Shown one piece after another: positions 16,512 through 24,717 of a stretch of 64,000 bases of DNA. The translations under genes and the position numbers were made by a program. Numbering within the stretch: position 1 is the stretch's first letter; each line of letters begins with the position of its first letter. The stretch spans positions 1 to 64,000 of the IMG/VR virus record IMGVR_UViG_3300017991_000075. One strand, given 5' to 3'. The notes under the pieces were generated by a model. That model ran no database searches. It had not been told where the DNA came from and saw only the letters and a program-made list of their open reading frames with translations. Source of the DNA: a virus.

Positions 16512-17090
16512 TTATCTCCCTCTAATCCGTGACGGCATGACCTTGATACCCTTGTACCTGTTATGCCGCATCTCTAACTCGTCTTTCGCGGAGTCGATAA
16601 CCGCCAACAGGTCCAGATGCCAATGCGGTTCGTGTACATTGATCTGCCACCATGAAACATGGTCATCTGTATCTATCGTGTTAGATATAACCCCATCAAT
16701 AAACACGATCTGTTTCACATTAGTCACAGGGTCACAGCGTATCTGAGCGCGAAGCTGGTATTCGGCATCTTCAACGCCAGGAACCGAGTAGCAATGATCG
16801 GAGCCGACATCGATGTCCTCACATTCTGGAACAGCGTGATCCTTGAACGCTATAAACATCATATCGACAGCAATCTTAGCTAGTTCCAAAACTCCTGACT
16901 GAACGTCCATAACAAAACCACCGTAATCATCATGTGCTTCGACTTCTTCAGTCCATCCCTGTGTAGCGCAAAAACACATCCACGCCAAAAAAGCGTGAGC
17001 GTCATCCGTCAGCACATAATCGGGTGTCGCAGCATTTGCGGCGCAGTAATAGTGGAGAGGGTTTTTCAGAAGTTCGAGATTCCCCTTCAT
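16512..17090 (-). CDS. Hypothetical protein, 192 aa
   Basis: An acidic protein with several tryptophans and histidines (FLAWMCFCATQGWTEEVEAH, WHLDLLAVIDSAKDEL). No motif is recognised. The start at 17090 overlaps the upstream stop by 4 bp. It is the first gene downstream of the small-gene cluster and lies 2 bp upstream of the TopoVI-A-like gene. Confidence 0.55.
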   Translation of the reverse strand: MKGNLELLKNPLHYYCAANAATPDYVLTDDAHAFLAWMCFCATQGWTEEVEAHDDYGGFVMDVQSGVLELAKIAVDMMFIAFKDHAVPECEDIDVGSDHCYSVPGVEDAEYQLRAQIRCDPVTNVKQIVFIDGVISNTIDTDDHVSWWQINVHEPHWHLDLLAVIDSAKDELEMRHNRYKGIKVMPSRIRGR

Positions 17091-17416
17091 AGGTTTGCTC
17101 CTTTAGCCGTTTCAATGGCCGCTGCGATATCGCTGTACTCGTTACTCACATCCATGTCATACTTTTCCAACGACTTCAGAAAATCGAGAACAGGGCAGCA
17201 TGCCGCATAGAGTTCCTGAGCAGCTCTTTTGATACGAGGAAGATCGTGCAAAGAACTTCTCGCAACTTCGAGAGCGTCCTCGATCTCTTTAGCGTAACGC
17301 ATGCTGTCGTTGTAATCTTCACAGCCCTCAACAAGACCTTCGGCCTCGTCGAGATAGTCACGCTGCTGATCTTCAGCAGCTTCAATAATTTTGTCTATCG
17401 CATCTGATAGTTTCAT
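17087..17416 (-). CDS. Hypothetical helical protein, 109 aa
   Basis: Almost entirely predicted helix with heptad-like spacing (LSDAIDKIIEAAEDQQRDYL, IEDALEVARSSLHDLPRIKR), acidic, and probably a coiled-coil or helical bundle. No named family. It overlaps the downstream gene by ATGA. Confidence 0.55.
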   Translation of the reverse strand: MKLSDAIDKIIEAAEDQQRDYLDEAEGLVEGCEDYNDSMRYAKEIEDALEVARSSLHDLPRIKRAAQELYAACCPVLDFLKSLEKYDMDVSNEYSDIAAAIETAKGANL

Positions 17417-17423
17417 GGTTCAC

Positions 17424-18632
17424 CTACTCCTTTCCAACCGAACACAACGCGAGTCGAACCTCTGCGAACTTCGGTTCAAGAATCTCAGCTAGCTGTGTCT
17501 TGGTTAGTTCTAAGCTGAAAAACGCTAGCGGAGCTGGCACCCACCTTTGCCACGCCTTCGTGAAGGACTGTTGCGTACATTCTTCACCAACATCTCTCAC
17601 AGGTTCTGCCTTATTATACTCGTGCGCACCCTCGTCATCCGCCGAGCACTCTTCCCACTGACCAGCATCCTTGAACTTTCGTTTGTGCTGGGGCCATGAC
17701 ACGATTGCCAGCCCGGAGCGCATCTCAATGTCACAATCATCGAAATCGAACAGTTCAAAGCGTTCGTTATCAACATGGCACCGAAGCCAATCGAGCGACT
17801 TACCTTGGAGGTTGTCGATGCGATACCTCATACACGCCTTGACGAACTCAACCCATTTCGTCGCTGACTCAAAGAAATCAGCCAGCCCGTTATAAGCGTC
17901 CCACAACGTATCAGCATCCTCTTCAGGATTATCGGCCTCAACATTCTCCCACGCCTCAATACAGCTCAGGATGTCACCAGCCTCAGTTGTGTGATGACCA
18001 CTCCATGTTCCTTCACGAGTGTACTCCTTCAATGTGTCAGCGGCTGTGTTCGTATCCCTGAACGTCAAGTGACCGCCGCCACGACCTTCGCCATACACCT
18101 CTGGAAATTTGTGCTCACCGAAGTAACCATCGCTGTTATGGCACTCGTCGGCCATATCGAAACGCCAGAAGTCATCGCGCTCCCACTCTTCAAGCTGCTC
18201 CATGACTTCTTCTTTGAGTTCAGGAACACCCATACTCTCATAACACTTGACATTGACTGACAACGAACCGTTGTAGATTTCTCCACCGGCTGACATGAAT
18301 GCGTTGATAGCCTCTTCAGCTCTGTCCATGACTCCCTGCACCTTGAGGCGTATTCGCTTCAACAGATAGGCTTTGAGGCTGCCGGCACAGCTATCAGCGG
18401 TAAAACCTAGAACTTCTACATCGGAAACGGAAACCTTGTCCTCATCAAATAACTCATCATGAACGCAACTGATCATAGCGTCTTCATCGAGCAACTCCTG
18501 CACTTCAAATATTTCCATGTCATCAAGCACAGGAGTCAGATCGAATCCAGGGTAAGCACACACCCCTTCCTGATGAAGCTCGTCGTTTACTTTCACCCTC
18601 ACGATTACTCTAAGCTCTTTTGTTTCTGACAT
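17424..18632 (-). CDS. Acidic hypothetical protein, 402 aa
   Basis: A strongly acidic, tryptophan-rich protein. Its N-terminus is beta-like (LRVIVRVKVNDELHQEGVCA), the middle carries glycine and histidine rich segments (YGEGRGGGHLTF, GTWSGHHTTEAGD), and the C-terminus is helical. Together with the 390-residue protein at 19334 it is one of two large acidic proteins in the small-gene cluster. I see no catalytic signature and cannot show that the two are homologous. Host takeover is a reasonable guess from position only. Confidence 0.5.
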   Translation of the reverse strand: MSETKELRVIVRVKVNDELHQEGVCAYPGFDLTPVLDDMEIFEVQELLDEDAMISCVHDELFDEDKVSVSDVEVLGFTADSCAGSLKAYLLKRIRLKVQGVMDRAEEAINAFMSAGGEIYNGSLSVNVKCYESMGVPELKEEVMEQLEEWERDDFWRFDMADECHNSDGYFGEHKFPEVYGEGRGGGHLTFRDTNTAADTLKEYTREGTWSGHHTTEAGDILSCIEAWENVEADNPEEDADTLWDAYNGLADFFESATKWVEFVKACMRYRIDNLQGKSLDWLRCHVDNERFELFDFDDCDIEMRSGLAIVSWPQHKRKFKDAGQWEECSADDEGAHEYNKAEPVRDVGEECTQQSFTKAWQRWVPAPLAFFSLELTKTQLAEILEPKFAEVRLALCSVGKE

Positions 18633-18673
18633 AACACTTTCCTTCCTTCAACGGATTTGAAAAAGTTGTTTAC

Positions 18674-19072
18674 TTACTCCACAATAAAAACGGTCATATC
18701 TCCATAACGAATGCCCATGCAGATGTAAACACCGTCTTCCTGATCAAACTCAACTTCGACAGCATCTGCGGCATAATCACCAAGATCGTCCGGAACCTCA
18801 TGCCCGAACGCTTTGTCGGCCTTATACGCAGCAATGACATGCTTGAACAACATCCGCACATGACTACGATACGTATCGTGGACCCACTCTAACGGCCCGA
18901 ACACTGGGCCGTTAGCCCCCCACCGACCGTGCTCGTCGTGATCCTCCTCGCTAATGAATCCATGAAACAGAGCCATATACATGCCCGGTAGCAGCTTGCC
19001 TTGATGACTCCCATAAACAACAAAACCTGCATCACGCAGGTCCTGTTCGATCTCTTCAATTGATTTTTTCAT
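18674..19072 (-). CDS. Hypothetical protein, 132 aa
   Basis: An acidic protein with aromatic residues; sections such as GMYMALFHGFISEEDHDEHG and GVYICMGIRYGDMTVFIVE suggest an alpha/beta fold. The ATG at 19072 shares one base with the upstream stop. No family recognised. Confidence 0.5.
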   Translation of the reverse strand: MKKSIEEIEQDLRDAGFVVYGSHQGKLLPGMYMALFHGFISEEDHDEHGRWGANGPVFGPLEWVHDTYRSHVRMLFKHVIAAYKADKAFGHEVPDDLGDYAADAVEVEFDQEDGVYICMGIRYGDMTVFIVE

Positions 19073-19350
19073 TAGATGTCAACCTCCCAACCTTCATCAA
19101 AATCGATGTCCGGGTGCAGGGCCTTCGCCAGTTTCGTAAGCTTATCCTCAATATTGTCAAGCCGCCTACGAATCTCGGTCAACGGGTCAACAGCTTCAGG
19201 GTTGTAAGGGTCGTTGCTTTCGACTTCACGAAGATCAACCATCCCACCACCGCCACACACGGGACAGATATGGATTATGTCATGGAACGCCGGACCACCC
19301 GGCATAGGTAACTTACCTGCGCCATCGCAGTTTTTACACATCACTTTCAT
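19072..19350 (-). CDS. DnaJ-type zinc-finger-like small protein
   Basis: The ATG at 19350 has AAAGGA seven bases upstream and overlaps the upstream gene by 17 bp. It is more likely than the distal 19392 start. The N-terminal half holds CKNCDGAG and CPVCGGGG, the CxxCxGxG repeats of the DnaJ cysteine-rich domain, which bind one zinc ion. No J domain is present. The C-terminal half is charged and helical (LTEIRRRLDNIEDKLTKLAK). Such isolated DnaJ-like zinc fingers occur in phage genomes; a role in protein or RNA interaction is inferred. Confidence 0.55.
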   Translation of the reverse strand: MKVMCKNCDGAGKLPMPGGPAFHDIIHICPVCGGGGMVDLREVESNDPYNPEAVDPLTEIRRRLDNIEDKLTKLAKALHPDIDFDEGWEVDI

Positions 19351-20506
19351 TGAACATCCTTTGCTGTCCGGGAGAATCCCAAACGAACTCAATCACTTCG
19401 AGTTCAAGCTCCTCAAGCCACTCAAGATACTCGGACGTTCCTACATCAGGACCATCGTAACGCTGGTATCCGTCCGTTGACCACTGAATCAGCGTTGGTT
19501 TCCACGGTGTGGCAGTCAGACCTGTAGACGGTACGAGTTCTCCAATCACCGTGCCTTGAGGCTGAAAATTCCAGTCAGTCCCGTAGCTGAAGCAATCATG
19601 TATTTTACTGATACCATAAGCAGCACCATGACCGCCGTCATCCCATAATTGTACGCGGTACGTTTGACGCTGCTCATCGTACTCAAAGTTCTTTCTCAGG
19701 TCCTCCCACGACTTAGGATAAAACTCGATCTCATCGCCGTAGTTATCGCAGCCTTTGTCCTTCAAGTATTGCTCGATCGGAAACCCCAAAGGAATCTCGA
19801 CGGTTATTCCCGGCAGATAACTTGAATAGAGCAGGTCTATGATCGCGCTCTCACCACTGCCATCACCCTGCCAGTTTTCGCCGTTATGCCACTCGCCTTC
19901 GGGGACACAACGGGCATCACCGCCACGATGAACCTGCACATAAGCCAGATAGCATTCACCGTATACGTAGTCTTCTGACGTTGACAACCACGTCATTTGA
20001 ATGTCGTGATTACCCGTGTAGCTGTCAGGATCGTTGTACGTGTATTCGGTGTGCCAAGCTACTCCGAACTTATCCGTGGTGGCGACAATCGCGGCACACA
20101 CCGCTTGAGCATACTGGAGTCCGTTTATGAATCTCGTGCTCTCGTAATATTCGGTATCGAGGTACTGCCAAAACCACGCCAAGTGTTCAGGTTCAATAGC
20201 TTCAAATTCAGCTTTGTACTTCTGCAACAGCTCTGTCAGCATGTTCTCATAATGCCCAGCACCATGAAACTCATCCCCTTCGTGAAACTTCACGATCGCC
20301 GGGAACAGCTTAGGCGTGACAGCACGCACCGCCTTTTCAATCTCACCATCATCGTCGTCAGGAACTCCACCGAGAAGTTTATGATCGACGTTAGCAACGG
20401 GAATTCCATCACAGATGTAGAGGAACTGTTCCTCTTCGAGAAGCTTACGAGCTTCCTCAGTTTTCGGTTCGACCACTTTCAGTTCAACCTGTTCTGTAGT
20501 CATCAT
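19334..20506 (-). CDS. Large acidic hypothetical protein, 390 aa
   Basis: Begins with MMTTEQVELK behind AAGGAG. Aromatic-rich and acidic throughout, with patches such as YLDTEYYESTRFINGL and VQLWDDGGHGAAYGI. No domain recognised. Its 3' end overlaps the DnaJ-zinc-finger-like gene. It is one of the two largest genes in the small-gene cluster. Confidence 0.5.
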   Translation of the reverse strand: MMTTEQVELKVVEPKTEEARKLLEEEQFLYICDGIPVANVDHKLLGGVPDDDDGEIEKAVRAVTPKLFPAIVKFHEGDEFHGAGHYENMLTELLQKYKAEFEAIEPEHLAWFWQYLDTEYYESTRFINGLQYAQAVCAAIVATTDKFGVAWHTEYTYNDPDSYTGNHDIQMTWLSTSEDYVYGECYLAYVQVHRGGDARCVPEGEWHNGENWQGDGSGESAIIDLLYSSYLPGITVEIPLGFPIEQYLKDKGCDNYGDEIEFYPKSWEDLRKNFEYDEQRQTYRVQLWDDGGHGAAYGISKIHDCFSYGTDWNFQPQGTVIGELVPSTGLTATPWKPTLIQWSTDGYQRYDGPDVGTSEYLEWLEELELEVIEFVWDSPGQQRMFNESDV

Positions 20507-20519
20507 TGATTACTCCTTT

Positions 20520-20711
20520 TCAAACAGCAGTAATAACAACAGCCGCCTGCACTCGCGGCTGTTCCAAATCGAGGTCCATAACCCAAATCCGTTTACAAGA
20601 AGCAGACACGTCTGCCTTAGTGACCGCAGCAGATGCCTGCATTCGTGTCCCTCTGACTATGACCGATTCTCCTTTCTTGAGTTTTTTCAAAACGCTAATC
20701 TTTGCCGCCAT
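20520..20711 (-). CDS. Small basic hypothetical protein, 63 aa
   Basis: The ATG at 20711 lies 14 bp past the stop of the upstream gene, behind AGGGG. Longer in-frame starts at 20735-20756 would overlap that gene. The sequence is alanine, lysine and valine rich (AAKISVLKKLKKGESVIVRG, DVSASCKRIWVMDLDLEQPR). Function unknown. Confidence 0.45.
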   Translation of the reverse strand: MAAKISVLKKLKKGESVIVRGTRMQASAAVTKADVSASCKRIWVMDLDLEQPRVQAAVVITAV

Positions 20712-20724
20712 GAGTTTCAAACCC

Positions 20725-21360
20725 CTAGTCATCATCAACCTCACTGGCCGCTTCAACTTCCTTTTCTTCTACCCATGAACCCCATGAGCACACCATGTAC
20801 TCTTCCTCTTCATGATCATACAACAACGTCGTGTCGTAAGTATCTCCGAGATTGACAAACGATGCTTTACCGTAATCCCATTCACCGTTGATACCAATCG
20901 ACTCAACGCCGTGTCCGCCGATGATCTCATTGGCGGCGCACATCACCAACTCTTCAGTCCACGGCTTGTTATAGCACTGCTTGATCCACGCTTTCGCCGA
21001 TGGAAACTCATCAGGTTCTAGGACATTTTCAATCAAGCATGCCAGCACGTAAGCGTGCCACGGCTCGACACCTTTGATGTCGAGGAGCTGTTCTTCAATA
21101 TCGCGTTCATCCTCTTCCATTTCATCTTCCTCTTCAGGTTCCTCTTCTTCAGGCTCGTTTGGATCAGGCCACCCGTTATAAGCAGCACAGCACGAATCAT
21201 CGCAGCACTCCTGATGCGGTGATTCTGGTCTGAACGTCCGCCCACACCACTTGCACTCGCGTGGTCTTCCCAGACCGTCAGCGTCCTTCCACGATTCAGG
21301 ACATCCTATTTCATGGCAGTAGACACCATTGATCATTGCAGCATTACATGAATCACACAT
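20725..21360 (-). CDS. Cysteine-rich hypothetical protein with acidic run
   Basis: A 211-residue protein. The N-terminal ~60 residues contain nine cysteines plus histidines (CDSCNA, CHEIGC, CKWCG, CCDDSCC), consistent with two zinc-binding sites. Residues ~70-90 are a run of glutamate and aspartate (EPEEEEPEEEDEMEEDERD). The C-terminal domain is tryptophan-containing and mixed alpha/beta. Acidic linkers beside zinc sites occur in phage proteins that bind host DNA-binding or RNA polymerase subunits, but I have no specific evidence. Confidence 0.55.
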   Translation of the reverse strand: MCDSCNAAMINGVYCHEIGCPESWKDADGLGRPRECKWCGRTFRPESPHQECCDDSCCAAYNGWPDPNEPEEEEPEEEDEMEEDERDIEEQLLDIKGVEPWHAYVLACLIENVLEPDEFPSAKAWIKQCYNKPWTEELVMCAANEIIGGHGVESIGINGEWDYGKASFVNLGDTYDTTLLYDHEEEEYMVCSWGSWVEEKEVEAASEVDDD

Positions 21361-21366
21361 TATTTG

Positions 21367-21558
21367 TTACTCCCTGTTATCTGGAAGGTCTTGCAAACCT
21401 TCTAACGTCGCATAAGCGAAATATTCGCCATCCTGTGTCCAGAACTCATGCCACTCATCATCCTCATCGAGATAACGAATAATGTGTCCTAGACCTAACG
21501 TAAATTGTTCTAATTGCTCCCGTGTAAAATGTTCAAGTCCTGTTTTCTTTTTAGTCAT
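21367..21558 (-). CDS. Small hypothetical protein, 63 aa
   Basis: Acidic, tryptophan-containing small protein (YLDEDDEWHEFWTQDGEYF) with a helical N-terminus. It is flanked by tight 6-9 bp gaps, typical of a phage early operon. No family recognised. Confidence 0.45.
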   Translation of the reverse strand: MTKKKTGLEHFTREQLEQFTLGLGHIIRYLDEDDEWHEFWTQDGEYFAYATLEGLQDLPDNRE

Positions 21559-21567
21559 AGCGTCGGC

Positions 21568-21891
21568 CTATTCAAGATTCGCGGCACTGATAATCAGCAC
21601 ATGCGGTTTCAACGATGGATCACCATGTAGTTTCTCATAAGCACCGCCTACCCATCCTAGATAGGTCGCAGAGTCACCCCAGCATGCCTGGGGTATGCGG
21701 TTAGCAACGTAAGCAACGATAGCCCCAATCTTCTTGAAGTTCGTATCGTCAGCTCGCGTCAACGCTTTCAAAAGATTGTTTTCAAGAACTGCCGTCAAGA
21801 AACCTCCGACACGTCGTCCGTGTACCACATAATGAGCTAAGGCAATCCTGATGTCTTCAGGACATTGATCAGCATCAAATATTTGCGGCAT
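21568..21891 (-). CDS. Hypothetical protein, 107 aa
   Basis: The ATG at 21891 has AAGGAG seven bases upstream and begins MPQIFDADQCPEDIRIAL. The preceding gene's last codons overlap this ribosome site. The body is helical and hydrophobic (VGGFLTAVLENNLLKALTRA). Function unknown. Confidence 0.5.
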   Translation of the reverse strand: MPQIFDADQCPEDIRIALAHYVVHGRRVGGFLTAVLENNLLKALTRADDTNFKKIGAIVAYVANRIPQACWGDSATYLGWVGGAYEKLHGDPSLKPHVLIISAANLE

Positions 21892-22156
21892 CTTTATTCT
21901 CCTTCTCAAGACGTGCTTCATACATTTCTTTAGCAACCTTTACATCCGTGCTCAGACCACAACCTTCCGTATCATGAACCGTGTAATGGCTCAGGTGTTG
22001 TGCTTGAAGAACGTACTTCGTTAGCTTCTCAATATCATCCGGGACCTCAACCAACTTCTTAGCGCAGATTCTCACTATTTCCTTTGCACGAGAATCAATC
22101 TCTGCCAAATGTTGACCGATTTGATCGTACACATTATCAGTTTGCTGTTGCGGCAT
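21875..22156 (-). CDS. Hypothetical helical protein, 93 aa
   Basis: The ATG at 22156 has AAGGAG upstream and lies inside the end of the preceding gene. It is helical (QIGQHLAEIDSRAKEIVRIC, LEKLTK-like segments) and ends in ENKDAANI. Its start cassette is a near copy of that of the next gene (see findings). Function unknown. Confidence 0.5.
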   Translation of the reverse strand: MPQQQTDNVYDQIGQHLAEIDSRAKEIVRICAKKLVEVPDDIEKLTKYVLQAQHLSHYTVHDTEGCGLSTDVKVAKEMYEARLEKENKDAANI

Positions 22157-22601
22157 CTTTATTCTCCTTAGCAATCTGCTCACGTTCATAGGCGTAGGGA
22201 TCGACATTTTCACTCAGTGCAACATCATACACCTCATACAAGTAATCCTTGATCTGGTTTCGATCCTTACCAGAAATCGTCATCGTAATCCCGTGAATCA
22301 GCGAAGGTTTCACACAGATGATATGCTCAGTCCAGCCGTCATAATACCCGACATCATTCATGTGGTGAAAACTGGTTATCAGAACCAGTTTTTCACCCGT
22401 GCTCGCATCAACGTCGATCTGCGTCCCATTATCAATACCAGCACCACTTGGCAGCAAGCTCTCCATATGCCTGATACCTTCGAGATGCTTTTCCTCCCAC
22501 AACGTGTTGTGGGTTTCAATACAACGCTTATAGGCGTCGATCCGACTGGCGATCGCCCTGTACAGCGGCTGCTTTATGATCGTTGTTTCCTGTTCTGACA
22601 T
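22137..22601 (-). CDS. Hypothetical protein, 154 aa
   Basis: A mixed alpha/beta protein, with helical N-terminus and a strand-rich middle (KLVLITSFHHMNDVGYYDGW, HIICVKPSLIHGITMTISG), ending ENKDAATAN. No motif recognised. It is coupled to the downstream gene by a 20-bp overlap. Confidence 0.5.
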   Translation of the reverse strand: MSEQETTIIKQPLYRAIASRIDAYKRCIETHNTLWEEKHLEGIRHMESLLPSGAGIDNGTQIDVDASTGEKLVLITSFHHMNDVGYYDGWTEHIICVKPSLIHGITMTISGKDRNQIKDYLYEVYDVALSENVDPYAYEREQIAKENKDAATAN

Positions 22602-22612
22602 GATCGTTCTCC

Positions 22613-22810
22613 TTAGTATTCGATGTCTGAAAGCTTATAAATGTCCGTCCACGTTCTCGCACATGTAGCGCAATGAACGTTCTGGCGCACTGCATCCGGT
22701 TCAAGTGCATTCTTTAGACCGAGTGCTTCTATCTCGTTTGATCCACAAAACGGACAGACAAGTCCACGCTTGTTGAGATATTCCTCAACAAATTCTTCTT
22801 GTTCCGCCAT
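22613..22810 (-). CDS. Zinc-ribbon small protein, 65 aa
   Basis: CPFCG near residue 19 and CATCAR near residue 47 form a classical zinc ribbon with a short connecting loop. The ATG has AAAGGAG upstream. Such short ribbons are common in phage early regions and often bind nucleic acid or a host protein; no specific assignment is possible. Confidence 0.6.
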   Translation of the reverse strand: MAEQEEFVEEYLNKRGLVCPFCGSNEIEALGLKNALEPDAVRQNVHCATCARTWTDIYKLSDIEY

Positions 22811-22832
22811 GATCTGTTCTCCTTTGACTTCA

Positions 22833-22860
22833 AAGCTCCAGCCTGTTTACGCTGGAGCTT
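22833..22860. other. Intergenic perfect 10-bp hairpin
   Basis: AAGCTCCAGC and GCTGGAGCTT pair around an 8-base loop in the 88-bp gap between the 22613-22810 and 22899-23243 genes. No T-run follows on either strand. It may stabilise or process the leftward transcript. Confidence 0.5.
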
Positions 22861-22898
22861 CCGTTCCTGTCGTCTTACGTAACGACTCCACAAATCTT

Positions 22899-23243
22899 TT
22901 ACAGCACTTCGAGATATTTGTATCCCCATGATTCAAATGACTCCTTAGCACGACCGGCGTCGATCTGTGAGCACTCTTCATAGCTCTTACCGAATTGTGA
23001 CATCGCCTCACATAACGCCGATGCGAATTTATCGTAACCGGAACCACCAGCGCGAGTGGTTGCGGAATTGGAGTTACCATCCTTACACAACGGACCCTTC
23101 CAAACAGAAACCGTAAGCGTGCAAGTGTAACCGCCACGACCGTCACCCCAATTGGCAACGATCTTACCGGCGAACTTGCCTTTGAACGTCAACGCCACAG
23201 CACTGACGCTCTTTACATGACTGAGATCGAAAGCCGTTCTCAT
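22899..23243 (-). CDS. Hypothetical protein, 114 aa
   Basis: A strand-rich protein (SVSAVALTFKGKFAGKIVANW, GGYTCTLTVSVWKGPLC) with a glycine/serine linker and a helical C-terminal third. The ATG shares bases with the TGA of the 49-codon gene upstream (ATGA) and has AAGGAG inside that gene. Function unknown. Confidence 0.55.
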   Translation of the reverse strand: MRTAFDLSHVKSVSAVALTFKGKFAGKIVANWGDGRGGYTCTLTVSVWKGPLCKDGNSNSATTRAGGSGYDKFASALCEAMSQFGKSYEECSQIDAGRAKESFESWGYKYLEVL

Positions 23244-23389
23244 GATTTGTTCTCCTTTTTAGGTTCTACGCAGACGATATCTTTCACCCCTTTAGCATTG
23301 AGTCGTTTCCACGTTCTACGCCACGCCTCACGAATCCGATAACGGACGCTTTCTGCTTCAGGGTCTTTACGGGCTGCTTTACTTTTCAC
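23240..23389 (-). CDS. 49-codon small basic protein
   Basis: A short reading frame starting at GTG 23389, three bases after the stop of the upstream gene. AGGGA lies ten bases ahead. It ends TGA, overlapping the next ATG as ATGA, which is strong evidence of translational coupling. The predicted 49-residue product is very basic (RYRIREAWRRTWKRLNAKG) with a lysine-rich end (EPKKENKS). It fills what would otherwise be the largest gap (about 150 bp) in this part of the cluster. Function unknown; nucleic-acid binding is plausible from charge. Confidence 0.55.
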   Translation of the reverse strand: MKSKAARKDPEAESVRYRIREAWRRTWKRLNAKGVKDIVCVEPKKENKS

Positions 23390-23391
23390 GA

Positions 23392-24030
23392 TCAGTCATC
23401 CCTGTGCATCGACAAGGCGATGCCGTTGGTGTAATGGCACGACACATCCTGACCTTCAGGAACGTCACCGGGCATTATCAGACGCATGGCACAACCACGC
23501 GGATCACGCTGATGGTACACGGTGCCGCCGAGCTTCTTAGCAATCTCTTCGGCATGATCGCGGAGTTTATCAATCGTCTTTTCCATGCTCTGCTCATAGT
23601 ACCCGTTACACTCCCGCGTATAGTACCCTCGCAGCTTTTCACTGATCTCGCAGAGCTTGTACACAGTGTCCCTGATTTCCCTAACAGGTAGATCAGGAAT
23701 CATGTCACGCTGGGCTAACCCTGCGAACACATGCCCGATCTTCTTACGCTTATCATACCGCATGCCCTTGAGCAACGGCCTCAAAAGCCTACCGCTCTCA
23801 CGCCACGCCTCGTACTTCGAAGCAGGTTCCACCTGAAGCGTCACCTTATCGCCGACGTTGTTGATCTTGTTTGAGATGTGAACATTACGCATCTCATCAC
23901 GACAAACCGCCGAAGCATAGATACATTCAGCGGTTTCCCTATCCGGGCACTCGATCGCGAGCACATTGGTTTTATCCCTAGCCTCTCCCCAACCGCTCAT
24001 GAAATCGTCAACCATTTGAACTATCAACAT
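23392..24030 (-). CDS. Hypothetical protein, 212 aa
   Basis: An alpha/beta protein with a VLAIECPDRETAECIYASAV segment and basic stretches (LLRPLLKGMRYDKRKKIGHV). The C-terminus carries GGTVYHQRDPRGCAMRLIMP. No catalytic triad or Walker motif visible. Overlaps the upstream gene by 23 bp. Function unknown. Confidence 0.55.
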   Translation of the reverse strand: MLIVQMVDDFMSGWGEARDKTNVLAIECPDRETAECIYASAVCRDEMRNVHISNKINNVGDKVTLQVEPASKYEAWRESGRLLRPLLKGMRYDKRKKIGHVFAGLAQRDMIPDLPVREIRDTVYKLCEISEKLRGYYTRECNGYYEQSMEKTIDKLRDHAEEIAKKLGGTVYHQRDPRGCAMRLIMPGDVPEGQDVSCHYTNGIALSMHRDD

Positions 24031-24247
24031 TTTGTTCTCCTAAGATAAGATGCTTATACAGAATCCGCCCCTCTTCAGTGGGTTTCCACACTTTGACTGA
24101 ACCCCATTTAGTATTTTCTTTTTTGACAAATTCACAATAAGCCACGAAACTCCACTGGTTACTCCAATGGTATCTATCAAATAACGCTAGAAGCACAGTC
24201 TTGTCTGCGTCATCTGCGTATAACTCGATTTCCTTTCGAACCTTCAT
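24008..24247 (-). CDS. Small hypothetical protein, 79 aa
   Basis: Begins MKVRKEIELYADDADKTVLL, with an aromatic-rich centre (FDRYHWSNQWSFVAYCEFV), and has a clear AGGGGAA ribosome site. The segments WSFVAYCEF and GRILYKHL suggest a small alpha/beta fold. Function unknown. Confidence 0.5.
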   Translation of the reverse strand: MKVRKEIELYADDADKTVLLALFDRYHWSNQWSFVAYCEFVKKENTKWGSVKVWKPTEEGRILYKHLILGEQNVDSSNG

Positions 24248-24256
24248 CTTGTTCCC

Positions 24257-24463
24257 CTATTCAGGATCGCTCATATTGCGATATGGTTTACCTTCAGCAA
24301 GTTCGCTCACCCGCACACCGCTGTGCGGATAATCATCCGGATAACACTTCTGAGCTTCTATTGACGCTTCAGTTCTAGTGTTCCACGCATAAGGCGGATT
24401 GTTTCCACTCAGCTTTACCGGCTTCCATACGCCGGGAGATACTTCGACTTCGATTACAAACAT
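24257..24463 (-). CDS. Small hypothetical protein, 68 aa
   Basis: Begins MFVIEVEVSPGVWKPVKLSG; beta-like N-terminus and a charged C-terminus (HSGVRVSELAEGKPYRNM). Its ATG lies behind AAAGGAGG and overlaps the upstream gene by 10 bp. No family recognised. Confidence 0.5.
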   Translation of the reverse strand: MFVIEVEVSPGVWKPVKLSGNNPPYAWNTRTEASIEAQKCYPDDYPHSGVRVSELAEGKPYRNMSDPE

Positions 24464-24717
24464 GTTTTGAAACCTCCTTTATGGAGATGAGCATTAGGAC
24501 ACTCGATCTCTTCAGCACCTTCAGGCGGTGCAATCTTCATAGGATCGTGCTGTGGTTTTTCCTCTGTTTCAGTGACAAACATCTTACAGCATGTCGGTAA
24601 AAATGTTTCGATCCACTCATCACGTTCCTTTTTAGACGCGAATATGTCATACCACCACGGCCCACCCGGACGCATGCCGGGCGCATTTATTACCCACCGG
24701 TATACGGTGTAATACAT
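24454..24717 (-). CDS. Small hypothetical protein with CC and CPNAHLH
   Basis: An 87-residue protein with an aromatic N-terminus (MYYTVYRWVINAPG), a helical middle (KKERDEWIETFLPTCCKMF) and a C-terminal CPNAHLHKGG that might bind metal with the CC pair. The ATG lies behind AGGAGG and its first base overlaps the upstream stop. Function unknown. Confidence 0.5.
   Translation of the reverse strand: MYYTVYRWVINAPGMRPGGPWWYDIFASKKERDEWIETFLPTCCKMFVTETEEKPQHDPMKIAPPEGAEEIECPNAHLHKGGFKTCL

Noticed and set aside
17424-20506. Paralogy between the 402- and 390-residue acidic proteins
   Set aside because: Composition is similar but I could not find an aligned stretch that goes beyond acidic and aromatic bias.
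22729-22929. Minus-strand ORF of 66 codons overlapping two genes
   Set aside because: It overlaps the zinc-ribbon gene by 82 bp and has no ribosome site; the 88-bp gap it covers is better described by the perfect hairpin.
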